In this document: piece by piece, positions 17,001-26,927 of the stretch
Numbering within the stretch: the stretch's first letter is position 1
Layout: every line of letters begins with the position of its first letter
NCBI RefSeq assembly: GCF_001027545.1
Contig: NZ_CP009498.1
Location: 992,001 to 1,056,000, forward strand
Origin: Endomicrobium proavitum
GTDB lineage: Bacteria > Elusimicrobiota > Endomicrobiia > Endomicrobiales > Endomicrobiaceae
Length of the DNA: 64,000 nt
Reading direction: 5' to 3'
Position numbers and translations under genes: made by a program
The notes under the pieces: model-generated
What the model was told of the DNA's origin: nothing
Database searches by the model: none
What the model saw: only the letters and a program-made list of their open reading frames with translations

Positions 17001-20000
17001 TCGCTGCTTTGACTGTTTTGCGCCGACGCTAATATTATTTTCCCGTCCGCCGTTACATTTATATCCCCGTTGGCTTCTATTTGGCTTCCTGCGCTTATTA
17101 CGTCTTTTGTTGATTCTATGTTTACTTTCCCCGCTGCGCTTATTTCGTTTACTTGCGCTACTCCTATTTTGCTTGTGCTTTCATCCACGCTTTCTTCGTA
17201 GCTTGTTGATGCTTCTATTCCACGCCCGCTTATATCTATTTTTATATTCGTTATCGCCGCTAATATTCCGTCCCACTCTTCATGGTAGCTGTAAACGTTT
17301 TCATAGTCTTGCGCGGCAAACAGGTTTACGCTGCCTTTGCTTTCGGCTTTTTCTAATTTTCCTTCCTCGTTTACTTTGTAGCCGCCTTTTATGTTAACAT
17401 CCCCTGCGGCTGTCAACGCGGCTGATATTGAATTTACATCCTTGCCCGCTATTAAATTTATGTTTCCCTTTGTTGTTATGTTTGTCTTTTGGTTTACTCC
17501 CGTTTCCTTACTATTTATATCTATGCTTCCGCCTGTCCACGCGTTGCTCTCTTTTTCCATTGAATAATCATACGTTGTGTCTAACGCCGTAGTTAAGTTG
17601 ATTTTCTCTTTTGCAGTTAACGTTACGTTGCCTTGCGAATTTATTTCCGTGTTTTGCAGCGTTATATTTTGCCCGTCCGCTTTTATGGCTCCGTTTATTG
17701 ACGTTATGTTGCTTCCTATATTTTTTAAACTTTCCGTTTCCCTCTGGCTTGTTGTGCTATCCTCAAACCAAAATCCGTCGTAGCTTACCTTGTTGTATTC
17801 CCTGTTGTAATCTTCCACTACCCCTGCGTTTATATTTCCGCCTGCCTTCATATCTACTTCTTCTACCGCAAGCATTGAGCTGCCTTTTAAATTTATATCC
17901 CCTTCTGCGTTTATTGTAAGCTTTCCTAAACTTGCTATTTGCCCTGTTGTTCCTACTGCCGTTTCTGTGTTTGAATACGACAGCTCCTTATTGATTATAA
18001 TTTTCCCAAATTTATTATACGTATATGCCTCATACGTGTCCGTTCTCTTGTCCGTTTCGTTGTTTACTTCTTTCGCGTTTATCTTTATTTCGCTGTCGGC
18101 TTTTGTTGTTGCTATTAGCCCGCTTTCATTATTGACTATTCCCAATGCTCCCGCGTTTAAATATACTAAATCGCCCGCCGTTATTACCGCTTGCTCTCCT
18201 CCTATTGCGTTTGTTGCATTGTTTATCTTTTCCATTGTTACTACTACCGTTTTGCTTGCCAGTATTGCTCCCGCGTTGTTTAATTCCCCACCGCTTCCGT
18301 CTTTGCTTTTTATTATTACGTCGCTTCCGCTTATTAACGTGTCCGTATTTAATTTTGCGCTGTTTTTCTGCTGCGCTTTTTCCAGCTCTTGCGCATAATA
18401 TACCCCATACCCTTCTTCATAGTTTGTTTTATATATCTTCTCAAAATCAGTAGCTTCTATTTTTGCTTGTTTGCTTTGCTGGTAGTATTGCTCTTGTTTC
18501 TCCACTGCATATTCTTTAAACAACTCTTCTTTTGCTTTTTCTTGCGCTTCTTTTAAGATTTCTTCCCCTGTTTTGGCGCTTAGCATTAACTTGTTTTGTA
18601 TAAACACTTTTCCTATATCGGTATTATACGGATATACTTCTTTCTTTGCTTGTTCTACTAACTTTTGATATTCCTCTTGGTTGTTATTTATGTACTCTTC
18701 TACCTCTTTATTTATTTTTTCCTGCGCTTCTTGTTTTGCTTGCAGCTCTATGTTTTTTATTTCGCCGGTTACCGCCGCATTTGCTTTTTCTTGCGCCCTT
18801 ATATCCCCTTGTTTTCCCGCCTGTTGTTGGCTTAACAATGCTTGCGTTTTTTCCAACGCTTTTTCCTGCGTCATTAATAGGTTTAACGTTGTTTGGCTTA
18901 AATATATTTGCGGCACCAACGTTGTTGTTTTCTCACCGTTGGGCAGCTGCACTTCTTTTAACACATACCACACTATATCTTCTTCTAACTCGTTTATTTG
19001 CTTTGCCGTTAATTCTTTCCCAAACTCCAATTCCAACTTGCTTACTTTTTGCGCGTCTAAACTTTCATAGGCTTGGTTTATAAACCCTTCCACATCTTGC
19101 CCTGTGTAATGCAGATTTTCTAAAAATCCTTTCTGCTCCAAACTGCGCTTTAACAGGTCGTATTCCATATACCTGTCCCCTAAAAATTTTGCGTCTATTA
19201 CATACGGGTCTAACCCTATTCTGTTTAAAAAATACTGCGACCCCAAAAACGTTGTTTTGTCCGTAAGCAACGGGTCTGTTTCATACAAATAATGCGCATT
19301 TACCGAAGGTCTATACTTTCCGTATTTGCTTTCCGGAAGCTTAAACCCTGCTAAAACGTCTATTACCGCTCCTTTATATTCTACTGCCGTTGCTTGGCTT
19401 GGGTTTTTATTTGCCGCGTTTTTTGCGCTGCCGCTAAACGGCTTTTTATCCGGATGCCCTGCATTTTCTTCGCTAATGCTTCCTTTTTTATCCGCATTTA
19501 CATTTCCCGTTGCGTCGCTTATTACTCCGTTATATATTTTGTTCGCTTCTATTTCTACCAACCCGCCGGATACTATTCTTGCCGCTCCGTTTGTTGTTTT
19601 TAATGTAACGTCTATTTGGTCGCTTCCTGCATTTTTGGTTATATGTCCGCTTTTAATTCTGCCAAGATCATACCATTTTCGCGATTCACGCTTCTTGTAA
19701 TACCTCGTTGCCTTTACGTTAAATTCCGATACGCTGTTTACTATTGTTTCTGCTTCTAACTTTACTCCGCTTTGCCCGTATATCAAACTGTTGTAATTTA
19801 TTATGTTGTTTAACGCTTCTATTCCTACTTTCCCTTCGTTTGACACTATCTGTGACTCTTGCGTTGTTAGCTTTGAGCTGTATATCTGCTCGCTTGTCAT
19901 TTTTGTTCCGTTGCTTGTCGGGTTACCGTAATTTGCCATTACATATTCCGCTGCCGCATACGGATTTTCATATATATTTATATCGTCGCTTCCGTAATTT

Positions 20001-23000
20001 ACCGCCTCTTGCGCTTTTATTTCTATATCTTTTTCCGCTTCTATTCGCCCGTTATAATTTATTAGCTGCCCTACTTTGCTGTTTATATACGCTTTGTCTC
20101 CTCCTACGTATATATTTTCTCCCGAATATATTCCCGTTCCTACTTCGCTTCCTCCCGCGTTATTAAACAATACTTCCTTTATATTAAAGTTTATATTCCC
20201 GCCGGCGTATATTAAACTGCGCTCGTTGTTGTGCAATACGCTTTGCGAATTTATCTCCATATTTTTGTCCGAATATATTCTTCCGTAATTGTGTATTCCT
20301 GTTTTTTCTACGCTTGCCGTATTTTTATTATCTATTCTTAATCCACGTATATATTGCTGCGCGCTGTTTAACGATTTCGCCTCGCTTACAAACGTTTGCA
20401 GTTTCCATTCTTCTTCTACATAATTATTTGTTCCCTTATACCCTTGCGCCAATAGCCCTTGCGCTTTTTCTTCAAAATCGCTTTCATTTAAATTTATCCA
20501 GTTTATATTGTCATACAACGCCAAGCGTTCTTGCTCTTGCGTTATTTTTTCCTCTATCTTTCCAAGACGCTCTTGTTCGTCCGTTTTTACCTGCTCTTGT
20601 CTTATTTCTTCTTTCTTTGATAATATCAAGCTCGTTTGATAATTTGCTATTTCCGAAAGCTGCTCCGCCGTTAGGGTTGCTTCTTCCCCTATGCTTGCTA
20701 CGTACTGCTCTACCAACTGCTGTATTTCATTTGTTTGCTCTGCATTTAAATTTATGTTCTCTATCTTTCTTTCCGGCAACGTCCACTCTTGCGCTTCATA
20801 TTTTACTCCTAATATTTCCGCCAATCTCTCTTGCACAAATTCTTCGTTTATTATTACTGTTTCTGTTCTTGTTTGCCCGTTTTCCGTTTCTTCCCCTACC
20901 GTTACCTGCGCTCCCAACGTAAAAATATCCGCGTTATATACATACTCTTCTTTTAACTCTTCTATTTCTTCTTTTATTCTTAACTCTCTTATTTTCCTTT
21001 CTACTTTGTAATAGTTCTCTTCATCTTTTACTTCACCTAATATTTCGTATAACTTATCTATATCTGTTATGTTTGCTATATTTGCTATCTGCGCAATTAC
21101 CTCCGCCGCCGTTTGCGGCTGCTGCGTGCTATCTCCGCCTTGCTCCCCTATATCGTTTAGCTTATAATATCCATTTATTTCTTTACTGCTCTCTAATTTC
21201 ATATCTCCTAACGACTGCATATATCCGTAATTCATTATCCGCTCGCCCGATTTTAACGTTAATCCTTTTCCTCCCGTTATTGTCGCTTCGCTTCCTATTG
21301 CCGCTCCGTTATATATTCCTTTTATTGCGCTTGCCTCTATCTTGTTTGCCGCATATATCTCTCCGCTGTTTCTTATATCCCCGTTTACTACCGCGTTTAT
21401 ATCGTTTGCTTTTATATACCCGCTTTCTTCGTTAATAAAATTTCCTAACCCTACGTCTAAACCCATCTCCCCGTCGGAATATATTTCCCCGCCGTTTACA
21501 AACCCTCTTGCCGCTTCTATTTCTATTGCGCCTCCGGTTATGCTTGCCCCAAAAATATTTCTTATTTCTTTATTTGACTTCAACCCAAACTTTTCCCCTG
21601 CATACATCTTATTGTAATTTACTATTTCGTCCGCTTTTATTTTTATTTCTTTTTCCGACGTTATTTCTCCCGCGTTATTATTATTGAAGTCCTTTTCCGA
21701 CGTTATTTCCAAAAGGTTTTTTGCATATATTGCGCCGTCATTATTTATTTGCGCTTTCCCCGCTATGCTTATATTATTGCCCGTTATTTGCGCATTTATC
21801 TCATTTATTATACTGCCTGCCGCATTTACTAACAACCCTTCTTTTGCGTATATCCCGCCGATATTTAATATATTAACGCCGTCTATTTTTATTGCTTCCT
21901 CCGACGATATTTTTCCCTCGTTATTTACTTCTTTTCCCGCTTTGATTATTATTTCATTGCTTGCTTGTATATCGCCGCCGTTGGTTATTTCTTCGCCTGC
22001 TGTCACCGTTATCTTTGCCGACTCTATTGCCGCTCCCGCCGCATTGCTTATCCCTTTGTCCGTTTTTATATTTAATACGTTTTGCCCGTATATTATTGCA
22101 TCGTTGGTTACTTGCTTTTTTGCCGTTATTGTTACTTCATTGCCTGCGTATATATTCCCGTAATTGTTTACTTGCCCGCCGAGCGTTGCAATGCTTATTT
22201 TCTCTGCGTTAATTATCCCTGTTACGCTGTTTCTTATTTCCCCTTCCGATTTAACATTTATTTCTTTTCCCGCATACATTACTCCATTGTTTTCTACTCC
22301 GCCTTTTGCTTCTATTTCTATTGCTTCCTCTGTTGCTTCTGCTCTTATTTCCGCTCTGTTTTCCAATTTTCCCTTCACTTTCATCTTCACGCCTTTCTTT
22401 CCGTTTACTTCCATTTCCTCCAACATCAAATTCCCGTTTACATCAAACTCTATTTCGTTTACATCGCTTATTAAATCTTTTCTTAACCTTACTCCCACTC
22501 CATCCTGCGTAGCTATTATGCTTATTCTTCCCGCATAGATCCCTCCAAATACGCTTGAATCTATCCCGAACTCCGGCTTCACTTCTTCCGCTACGCCTTC
22601 CTCGCTTGTTACTTCAAACCGCTTCTTTTCTTCATTATATACCGCCTGCTTATTTCCGCTTATTACCTGTATTTCGCTACTTGCTCCCCCTACTATATCT
22701 CCGTTTATCTCTATTATTGCCCCAATTATTTGCGCGTAATCTACTTCCCTTGCGTCTATACCTAAATTATACGCTACTATATTTCCGCTTTTATCCGTTA
22801 CGTTTCTTCCCACTACGCTTATTATTGCATTGGCTTCTTTTGACATCATAAACGGATTTAATTTTCCTTGAGCGTCTAACGTATTGTTTGCATCCCCCAT
22901 TCCGCTTGCTCCGCTTATCAGCGACAGCTTCTGCGTATTTATAAATCCCCCGCCGCTTATCATTATTCCGTTTGGGTTGGCTATTATCAAATCCGCTCTC

Positions 23001-23524
23001 TTTCCAGCTATCTCCACATATCCGTTTATTTTTGTTTGTTTTACTCCTGTTACTTCATTCAATATTATTTCCGCTTCTTTTCCGCCTTCCTTATTATAAT
23101 TCGGGTTACCGTATATTACCCCGCCTATATTCGTGTTTGTCGCTTCCCCTTTATAATTATTTATTATCAAGTTCTCTTCGTTTACATTGAAATCTTTATA
23201 GTAGTTTGCGCTCACCCCTCCTGCGCTTGGCCTGTTTATTTGCACCACCGGCGTTCCGTTTTGCGTTCTGTCTATCTCTATTTCTCCCCGTCCCCGCCCA
23301 TTATCCGCTTCCAGCCCTTTCACAGGGTTATCTGCCGTATTATTTAACGAGTGGTTTACTATGTTTGTTGACGACGAGTTTTCTCCCAACTCCGCGCTCG
23401 CCGCGTAGGCTTTTTCTTCTCCCAATATTCCCGCTACGCTTTCTACTATTATCCCTTGCCCTATTGATATCATTACCGATATCATTATTGCTATTACCTT
23501 TCTCACTCTTTCCCTCGCTTTCAT
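14018..23524 (-). CDS. cdiA: CdiA/FHA-family two-partner exoprotein with C-terminal toxin (locus 1)
   Basis: This 3168-residue protein should be exported by the CdiB encoded just upstream and deliver its C-terminus into neighbours. It has a long signal peptide (to ~41, ...AYA|AS), a TPS domain with the NPNG motif (IIANPNGIMISGGGFINT, residues 183-186), and long FHA-type beta-helix repeats. Two Glu/Lys/Gln-rich, probably coiled-coil inserts lie at ~810-1040 and ~1500-1720; a receptor-binding role is conceivable. The conserved block starts near residue 2480 and is followed by the type B pretoxin. The last ~160 residues are the variable toxin, with YWGALSEKYASQASGVVNAF and FKKIEYPTFKANDNVLQI. 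I cannot assign its activity. AGGGG lies upstream of the ATG. Confidence 0.9.
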   Translation of the reverse strand: MKARERVRKVIAIMISVMISIGQGIIVESVAGILGEEKAYAASAELGENSSSTNIVNHSLNNTADNPVKGLEADNGRGRGEIEIDRTQNGTPVVQINRPSAGGVSANYYKDFNVNEENLIINNYKGEATNTNIGGVIYGNPNYNKEGGKEAEIILNEVTGVKQTKINGYVEIAGKRADLIIANPNGIMISGGGFINTQKLSLISGASGMGDANNTLDAQGKLNPFMMSKEANAIISVVGRNVTDKSGNIVAYNLGIDAREVDYAQIIGAIIEINGDIVGGASSEIQVISGNKQAVYNEEKKRFEVTSEEGVAEEVKPEFGIDSSVFGGIYAGRISIIATQDGVGVRLRKDLISDVNEIEFDVNGNLMLEEMEVNGKKGVKMKVKGKLENRAEIRAEATEEAIEIEAKGGVENNGVMYAGKEINVKSEGEIRNSVTGIINAEKISIATLGGQVNNYGNIYAGNEVTITAKKQVTNDAIIYGQNVLNIKTDKGISNAAGAAIESAKITVTAGEEITNGGDIQASNEIIIKAGKEVNNEGKISSEEAIKIDGVNILNIGGIYAKEGLLVNAAGSIINEINAQITGNNISIAGKAQINNDGAIYAKNLLEITSEKDFNNNNAGEITSEKEIKIKADEIVNYNKMYAGEKFGLKSNKEIRNIFGASITGGAIEIEAARGFVNGGEIYSDGEMGLDVGLGNFINEESGYIKANDINAVVNGDIRNSGEIYAANKIEASAIKGIYNGAAIGSEATITGGKGLTLKSGERIMNYGYMQSLGDMKLESSKEINGYYKLNDIGEQGGDSTQQPQTAAEVIAQIANIANITDIDKLYEILGEVKDEENYYKVERKIRELRIKEEIEELKEEYVYNADIFTLGAQVTVGEETENGQTRTETVIINEEFVQERLAEILGVKYEAQEWTLPERKIENINLNAEQTNEIQQLVEQYVASIGEEATLTAEQLSEIANYQTSLILSKKEEIRQEQVKTDEQERLGKIEEKITQEQERLALYDNINWINLNESDFEEKAQGLLAQGYKGTNNYVEEEWKLQTFVSEAKSLNSAQQYIRGLRIDNKNTASVEKTGIHNYGRIYSDKNMEINSQSVLHNNERSLIYAGGNINFNIKEVLFNNAGGSEVGTGIYSGENIYVGGDKAYINSKVGQLINYNGRIEAEKDIEIKAQEAVNYGSDDINIYENPYAAAEYVMANYGNPTSNGTKMTSEQIYSSKLTTQESQIVSNEGKVGIEALNNIINYNSLIYGQSGVKLEAETIVNSVSEFNVKATRYYKKRESRKWYDLGRIKSGHITKNAGSDQIDVTLKTTNGAARIVSGGLVEIEANKIYNGVISDATGNVNADKKGSISEENAGHPDKKPFSGSAKNAANKNPSQATAVEYKGAVIDVLAGFKLPESKYGKYRPSVNAHYLYETDPLLTDKTTFLGSQYFLNRIGLDPYVIDAKFLGDRYMEYDLLKRSLEQKGFLENLHYTGQDVEGFINQAYESLDAQKVSKLELEFGKELTAKQINELEEDIVWYVLKEVQLPNGEKTTTLVPQIYLSQTTLNLLMTQEKALEKTQALLSQQQAGKQGDIRAQEKANAAVTGEIKNIELQAKQEAQEKINKEVEEYINNNQEEYQKLVEQAKKEVYPYNTDIGKVFIQNKLMLSAKTGEEILKEAQEKAKEELFKEYAVEKQEQYYQQSKQAKIEATDFEKIYKTNYEEGYGVYYAQELEKAQQKNSAKLNTDTLISGSDVIIKSKDGSGGELNNAGAILASKTVVVTMEKINNATNAIGGEQAVITAGDLVYLNAGALGIVNNESGLIATTKADSEIKINAKEVNNETDKRTDTYEAYTYNKFGKIIINKELSYSNTETAVGTTGQIASLGKLTINAEGDINLKGSSMLAVEEVDMKAGGNINAGVVEDYNREYNKVSYDGFWFEDSTTSQRETESLKNIGSNITSINGAIKADGQNITLQNTEINSQGNVTLTAKEKINLTTALDTTYDYSMEKESNAWTGGSIDINSKETGVNQKTNITTKGNINLIAGKDVNSISAALTAAGDVNIKGGYKVNEEGKLEKAESKGSVNLFAAQDYENVYSYHEEWDGILAAITNIKIDISGRGIEASTSYEESVDESTSKIGVAQVNEISAAGKVNIESTKDVISAGSQIEANGDINVTADGKIILASAQNSQSSESRHDETTVTVGVKIGNAYVDAGYAAAAVVEAEQAVEKAASELKRIQELQEQGKASQEAVDDATANVAMASLNLANATVGLAASIAGAASAASSSFGTGMYASAFANYDTMSQQSKSESILSVQGNIASNGNINFKSANDMIQEGTNAYATNGTLSYNVGNNLIIQASKDTYAQEDKSAHASAGVSVGNNSVQVSAGGGESSSKIKATTYNNSESVANNIEINVGNNATLSGANVTAKNNLDVTVGNNLTVESLQDTYYSKGNSWDANVSVGIGTKSMGSLLGGEKSNAGNNSVGAGFNTGNDYTDSAWVTEQTSLTGGSNVTINVGNKTTVTGAVINSESNNLTLTTKELEHNDIEDRNITESKGFGLSTSIGTSQSDKGKTNVAPNGSTTLTLKNTGEEKEQTTKATIGNGTIIIGGVEQTENDLQGLNRNTETTQETTKDIITGALDASATIDNRALLGFIKTEVKDKDGKVIGYTTGYQSIANDFANLDTNLAQIGKGLTNNIVTQSIKNALLDSETNIIEAALKYIEDDKKAAEIQANKELTDKLNGLTNYEAEGVRDALQETADIAAAGGGFAGEVELYNEGIENRGYAYEDGGNKTIGINTNKTDLTKSGNVINTVFHETESIEGHANEQTAINRGNTAEAIWDLKNFGNANTNKLTSSEWNASNAGSAVLNTGNNNAIRNAVNDRFGIGTMNAYDDNIDSSAIVGEIINNVFANFTRDMEVEAQNGYPTFRAEAKKDVMIGGVILRDNLTSYPLYQDGGILIDNGRPILGWIFRVVGGALDFATVAPIIGEGAVISKQAVAGIIKKEATEAIAKNIAKHAIAETAVKKAELNIATKALPDFYVTPTGTVIGTTEKDAKSLVSTLLDAYTPLNKSVVYSGSIANEEAAMRFAQQNNLIRIDDTAGGKFLKTYDLYNINPTIGDTYWGALSEKYASQASGVVNAFVEGASPDRIFKKIEYPTFKANDNVLQINYYDSKEKLLRWENFK
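14503..16091. repeat. 1.59-kb direct repeat, copy 2 (CdiA pretoxin)
   Basis: Copy of 11604-13192 inside the 3' part of cdiA, same orientation. Recombination between the copies would replace the CdiA toxin with that of the next orphan cassette and delete the original immunity gene. Confidence 0.9.
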
Positions 23525-23640
23525 TCTACTGCCCCTTTATTTTTTTATTTATTTACTCTATTTTTTGTTCTTTATATTTCCCGTCTTTGTCCCAGCCATT
23601 ATTTCCTATTTTCTAATTCCTAACTCCTAATTGTCGTTAA

Positions 23641-25764
23641 CTACCAGCTTACTCCAACTTTCCAATAAACAGCTTCTTCTTCTTTTGACATATTGTCTCT
23701 TGTTTGCAAATATTTTGGGCTATGCAATCCTTTAGCGTAAACTAACGACATATTTATATATTGCCCGTAATAATTTAAAGACGCTCCCGCTCCCATCATA
23801 TAACCGCTTTTTGAATTGTATTCTTTATCGTATATATCTTCATATTTATCTTCTACATATCCGAAATCATAAAACACGGACAAATGCGTTTTTGCAAGCA
23901 GCGAATTTAACGAATCGCCAAGCAAAAATACCGTTTTATATTTCATTGCCGCGCTGCCGGTTAAAACATTCGGCATAAGCTGCAACGCGTTTACCTTAAA
24001 ATCATTCCTTGCGTAAAATCCGTTATCGCCGCTTATAGAACTTTCTTTAAAACCTCTTGTAGAATACTCTCCGCCTACGCTAAACTGATTTGCTCCGTAA
24101 AGGCTGTTAAAACTATACTGCGAATCTATTGTTAAAGTATAAGACAGCGGAAGTCTATTTCTAACGCCGGAATTTTTGTTTTTTGTAAGCAGAGGAATAG
24201 AAAACCCCGTATTAAAATACAGATACAATTTTAACAAATTATACTCAAGTCTTGGGTCGCTGCTGAGCATTTCATAATTCATGTAAGTGTCGGCATCGGT
24301 CTTTGACCCAAACCAACTTACTCCTCTTTGGTAAGAAGGTTTTAATATTATCGTTCCCAAACTTGTATATATTACGTTGTTAAAATATACGGACACATTG
24401 CTTCTTCTGCCGCTTCCCGTTTCGCTTCTTACGTCTCTTATATAACTTTCGGTATCTTTTATTTCCACTCCGCTTCCAAAATTTAATTTATAAATCTGCG
24501 TTCTGTATATTACTCTGTCCAAAGTATAAGCTTGGCTTAACGATTGCCCCGTTATATGAAAACGAGTGTATTGACCTTCAACCGTGCTTTTATAGTTAGA
24601 ATAATTTAAAGACGCGTTAAGCGTCCAATACCCGAAAGGAAACGACACGGCGCCCTGCAACGCTTTGCTGAATTTCTTTTTTTCATCGTCATTATTAAAC
24701 ATGTCCAACGTTTTATACGCGTGGCTTTGTCCGTAATCTACAGACGAATCTTTTTTATCCAAGTTAAATAAACTGTCGCTGTTTTCCGTGTAACTTATAT
24801 ATATGTTGTCGTTAATAGAAAGCAAATTATCCTGACTTACGCTTAAATTCAAAACTTGTTCGCCTGTAGATTTTGAACCGCCGTTGTTGTAATTTAAATT
24901 TAGGAATGTAGTTCTTGCGCCGGAGGCAACTCCGCCGGCAAGCGGGTTTTGATTGTTAATAATTACAATATTGGAGTATGCTTGCTCTAACGCACGTTTG
25001 TCTGCAGCCGGAGCAATTTCCATTGTAACGTTGTTTGACTGCAGCCTGTTCATTTGGTCTAAACCCTGCTCAAAAACATTCATATTAACAGGCTTATTGA
25101 CGGCAAACGGGAATGCAAAAAAAAGGCGGGCGTTATTTCTAAATTTTCCGATTTTTGAAACGGTTTTGCTTGCGTTATCTTTTGTAACCTGCTCCAGTGA
25201 TATCTTGCCGGTTTTTCCTTCTTCTACTATTACAATAAAAGTCGTTTCCGTTTGTCCCGTTTCTTTATTGTCTATTATATTTATTTGTTCCGGGTCAAAA
25301 TAGACTTTTGTCGTAATATACCCTCTGCTGATATAGTATTTTAAAAGCATAGATTGCAGCAGCGAAACGTTATATTTGTTTATAGGTTTGTTTAGGAATT
25401 GCTTTAATACGGCTTTATGCAATGTTTTGCCGGAAAAAATTTTATTTCCAATTACTACTATTTTGTCAAACTTATAAATAGTATCCGCGTCGGACTGCAT
25501 AATATCTTCCGCAGCGCCGCCGCCCTCAGGAAGCACAATGCCCTCTTTAACCCTGCTGTCTCTTACCCTTTGCGTTTCCAAAATATTTCTTATGTTTTCC
25601 TTGTACTGCTTTTCCTGCTCCTGCTGTTGAAGAATCTGTTGCCGCTCATGTTCCCCCGGCGGCAGCACAGATTGGGCAAATGCAAAATTAAAAGACGCCA
25701 ACACAGTTAACATAGCTAAAAATACGGAAATACGCTTTTTCATTTTATTCATAGTTTTTTTCAC
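23641..25764 (-). CDS. cdiB: CdiB/TpsB outer-membrane transporter (locus 1)
   Basis: The 707-residue product is the Omp85-superfamily partner that exports CdiA. It has a signal peptide (ISVFLAMLTVLASFNFAFA), a Gln/Glu-rich linker, POTRA-like regions (IYKFDKIVVIGNKIFSGKTL and the region with YYISRGYITTKVYFDPEQI), and a 16-strand-type barrel ending in W (YWKVGVSW). The barrel contains QFSVGGEYSTRGFKESSISG, the conserved (V/I)RG-(Y/F) loop motif of FhaC proteins. The first codon is GTG; ATGs at 25752 and 25743 are alternatives, and the last gives the most typical signal peptide. The 116 bp to cdiA hold no clear signal. Confidence 0.9.
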   Translation of the reverse strand: MKKTMNKMKKRISVFLAMLTVLASFNFAFAQSVLPPGEHERQQILQQQEQEKQYKENIRNILETQRVRDSRVKEGIVLPEGGGAAEDIMQSDADTIYKFDKIVVIGNKIFSGKTLHKAVLKQFLNKPINKYNVSLLQSMLLKYYISRGYITTKVYFDPEQINIIDNKETGQTETTFIVIVEEGKTGKISLEQVTKDNASKTVSKIGKFRNNARLFFAFPFAVNKPVNMNVFEQGLDQMNRLQSNNVTMEIAPAADKRALEQAYSNIVIINNQNPLAGGVASGARTTFLNLNYNNGGSKSTGEQVLNLSVSQDNLLSINDNIYISYTENSDSLFNLDKKDSSVDYGQSHAYKTLDMFNNDDEKKKFSKALQGAVSFPFGYWTLNASLNYSNYKSTVEGQYTRFHITGQSLSQAYTLDRVIYRTQIYKLNFGSGVEIKDTESYIRDVRSETGSGRRSNVSVYFNNVIYTSLGTIILKPSYQRGVSWFGSKTDADTYMNYEMLSSDPRLEYNLLKLYLYFNTGFSIPLLTKNKNSGVRNRLPLSYTLTIDSQYSFNSLYGANQFSVGGEYSTRGFKESSISGDNGFYARNDFKVNALQLMPNVLTGSAAMKYKTVFLLGDSLNSLLAKTHLSVFYDFGYVEDKYEDIYDKEYNSKSGYMMGAGASLNYYGQYINMSLVYAKGLHSPKYLQTRDNMSKEEEAVYWKVGVSW

Positions 25765-25772
25765 GAATTCAT

Positions 25773-26258
25773 TTATAAAAAACTGTCTAAATCAAAAATT
25801 TCCGCGATATTATTTGAAGCGTTTAGAAGCGCGACGGTTTTTCTGCCGTAGCGCGACCCGCAAGCTTCGCCCGGGTTTAGAAACAACGTTTCTTCGCTTT
25901 TTTCTATCTTTGGTTTATGCGTGTGTCCGTAAAAAATATAATTATATTCTTTGCTAACATGTAAAAGAGGTCTGTGAGACATAACAAATTTTTTATTTTC
26001 TATTGTAAACTCAAACGGCTCCGGTTTTATAATTCCAAAACTTGAAATTATATTTTCAAGCGCCGCGCGTTCAAAATCGTTATTGCCGAAAACAGCTTTA
26101 AACCCGCAGTTAAGTTTAGCAAATTCTTGCGCCGCAGAAGGCGAAAAAATATCTCCGCAATGTAAAACCAAATTTACATTGCGGAGATTAAAGAACTCTA
26201 TTGCCTGTTTTATACAAACTAAACTGTCATGAGTGTCTGAAAGTATGCCTATTAACAT
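25773..26258 (-). CDS. YfcE/MJ0936-type metallophosphodiesterase
   Basis: The 161-residue product is a small calcineurin-like phosphodiesterase: MLIGILSDTHDSL (DxH), VLHCGDIFSP (GD), VFGNNDFE (GNND), VMSHRPLL and IFYGHTHKPKI (GHTH), ending with a LNPGEACGSRYGRKTVAL segment. These proteins hydrolyse phosphodiesters in the cytoplasm with two divalent metals; the natural substrate is unknown. I chose the ATG at 26258 because the domain begins there. It lies 8 bp before the start region of cdiB and could be cotranscribed with it, though no functional link is known. Confidence 0.85.
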   Translation of the reverse strand: MLIGILSDTHDSLVCIKQAIEFFNLRNVNLVLHCGDIFSPSAAQEFAKLNCGFKAVFGNNDFERAALENIISSFGIIKPEPFEFTIENKKFVMSHRPLLHVSKEYNYIFYGHTHKPKIEKSEETLFLNPGEACGSRYGRKTVALLNASNNIAEIFDLDSFL

Positions 26259-26375
26259 ATTATTTATAGGAAGATTAGGGAGCCGGAAAATTTGAGAGTT
26301 TAGAGAAGCTATAGTCGTTAAGTTTTTGCCGTTGCTAAACATTCCAACGTTCTATCTTCCCTCCTTCTGCCGTTT

Positions 26376-26603
26376 CTACACCGACTGCACTTCTTTTACT
26401 TCCGCAACAGCGTCTTTAATAGCTTTTGTTACGCCATACTGCAAAGTCATTGCCGCCATTGGGCAGCTGCCGCAAGCGCCCACAAGTTTTACTTTTACTA
26501 TTCCGTCGTCCGACACATCAATAAGTTCAACATTCCCGCCGTCTGCCTGCAAGTGCGGACGAACGGTATTTAACGCCGCTTCAACTTTTTCTTTTAATGA
26601 CAT
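26376..26603 (-). CDS. NifU-like Fe-S scaffold domain protein
   Basis: The 75-residue product is the stand-alone C-terminal NifU/Nfu domain: HLQADGGNVELIDVSDDGIV, then VKLVGACGSCPMAAMTLQYGV with the CxxC pair that binds a [4Fe-4S] cluster for transfer to apoproteins. The length matches small bacterial Nfu proteins. GGGAG lies upstream of the ATG. It is followed by an unrelated phosphodiesterase and preceded by a DUF4190 gene. Confidence 0.9.
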   Translation of the reverse strand: MSLKEKVEAALNTVRPHLQADGGNVELIDVSDDGIVKVKLVGACGSCPMAAMTLQYGVTKAIKDAVAEVKEVQSV

Positions 26604-26625
26604 AATATTCTCCCAAGTTTAAATT

Positions 26626-26865
26626 TTAATGCGAATTTGCCGCGCCTGCCGCAACCATTGCCGCTATAAAAAAGAAATATATTAAAACCCAGCCGATAAC
26701 GCTGAGAGCCGACAAAATTATTCCGGCAATTCCCAAATTTCTGTTATCCTCTTTTCTGCTTAAACCTATCGCCCCGAAAATAATTCCTAAAATCGGCGGC
26801 ACGCCGCACAAAAGCGACCCGCCCAAGAAACTTACAAGCCCCAAAACAAAAGACGCTATGTTCAT
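26626..26865 (-). CDS. DUF4190-type small membrane protein
   Basis: The 79-residue product has two hydrophobic hairpins: SFVLGLVSFLGGSLLCGVPP followed by ILGIIFGAIGLSRKEDNRNL and GIAGIILSALSVIGWVLIYF. The G-L-x-x-x-I-x-G-x-I-G-L pattern followed by a charged turn is typical of DUF4190. Function unknown. GGAGGCGAT lies upstream of the ATG. Confidence 0.8.
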   Translation of the reverse strand: MNIASFVLGLVSFLGGSLLCGVPPILGIIFGAIGLSRKEDNRNLGIAGIILSALSVIGWVLIYFFFIAAMVAAGAANSH

Positions 26866-26927
26866 ACTATCGCCTCCGTAAAACTAAAAAATATAAAAAA
26901 GATACAACAACCGATTTTTACTTTGAG

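Noticed and set aside
23525-23640. Small gene or promoter between cdiB and cdiA
   Set aside because: Only T-rich sequence with TAATTCCTAACTCCTAATT-type simple words; no frame with a start and ribosome-binding site and no clear promoter.
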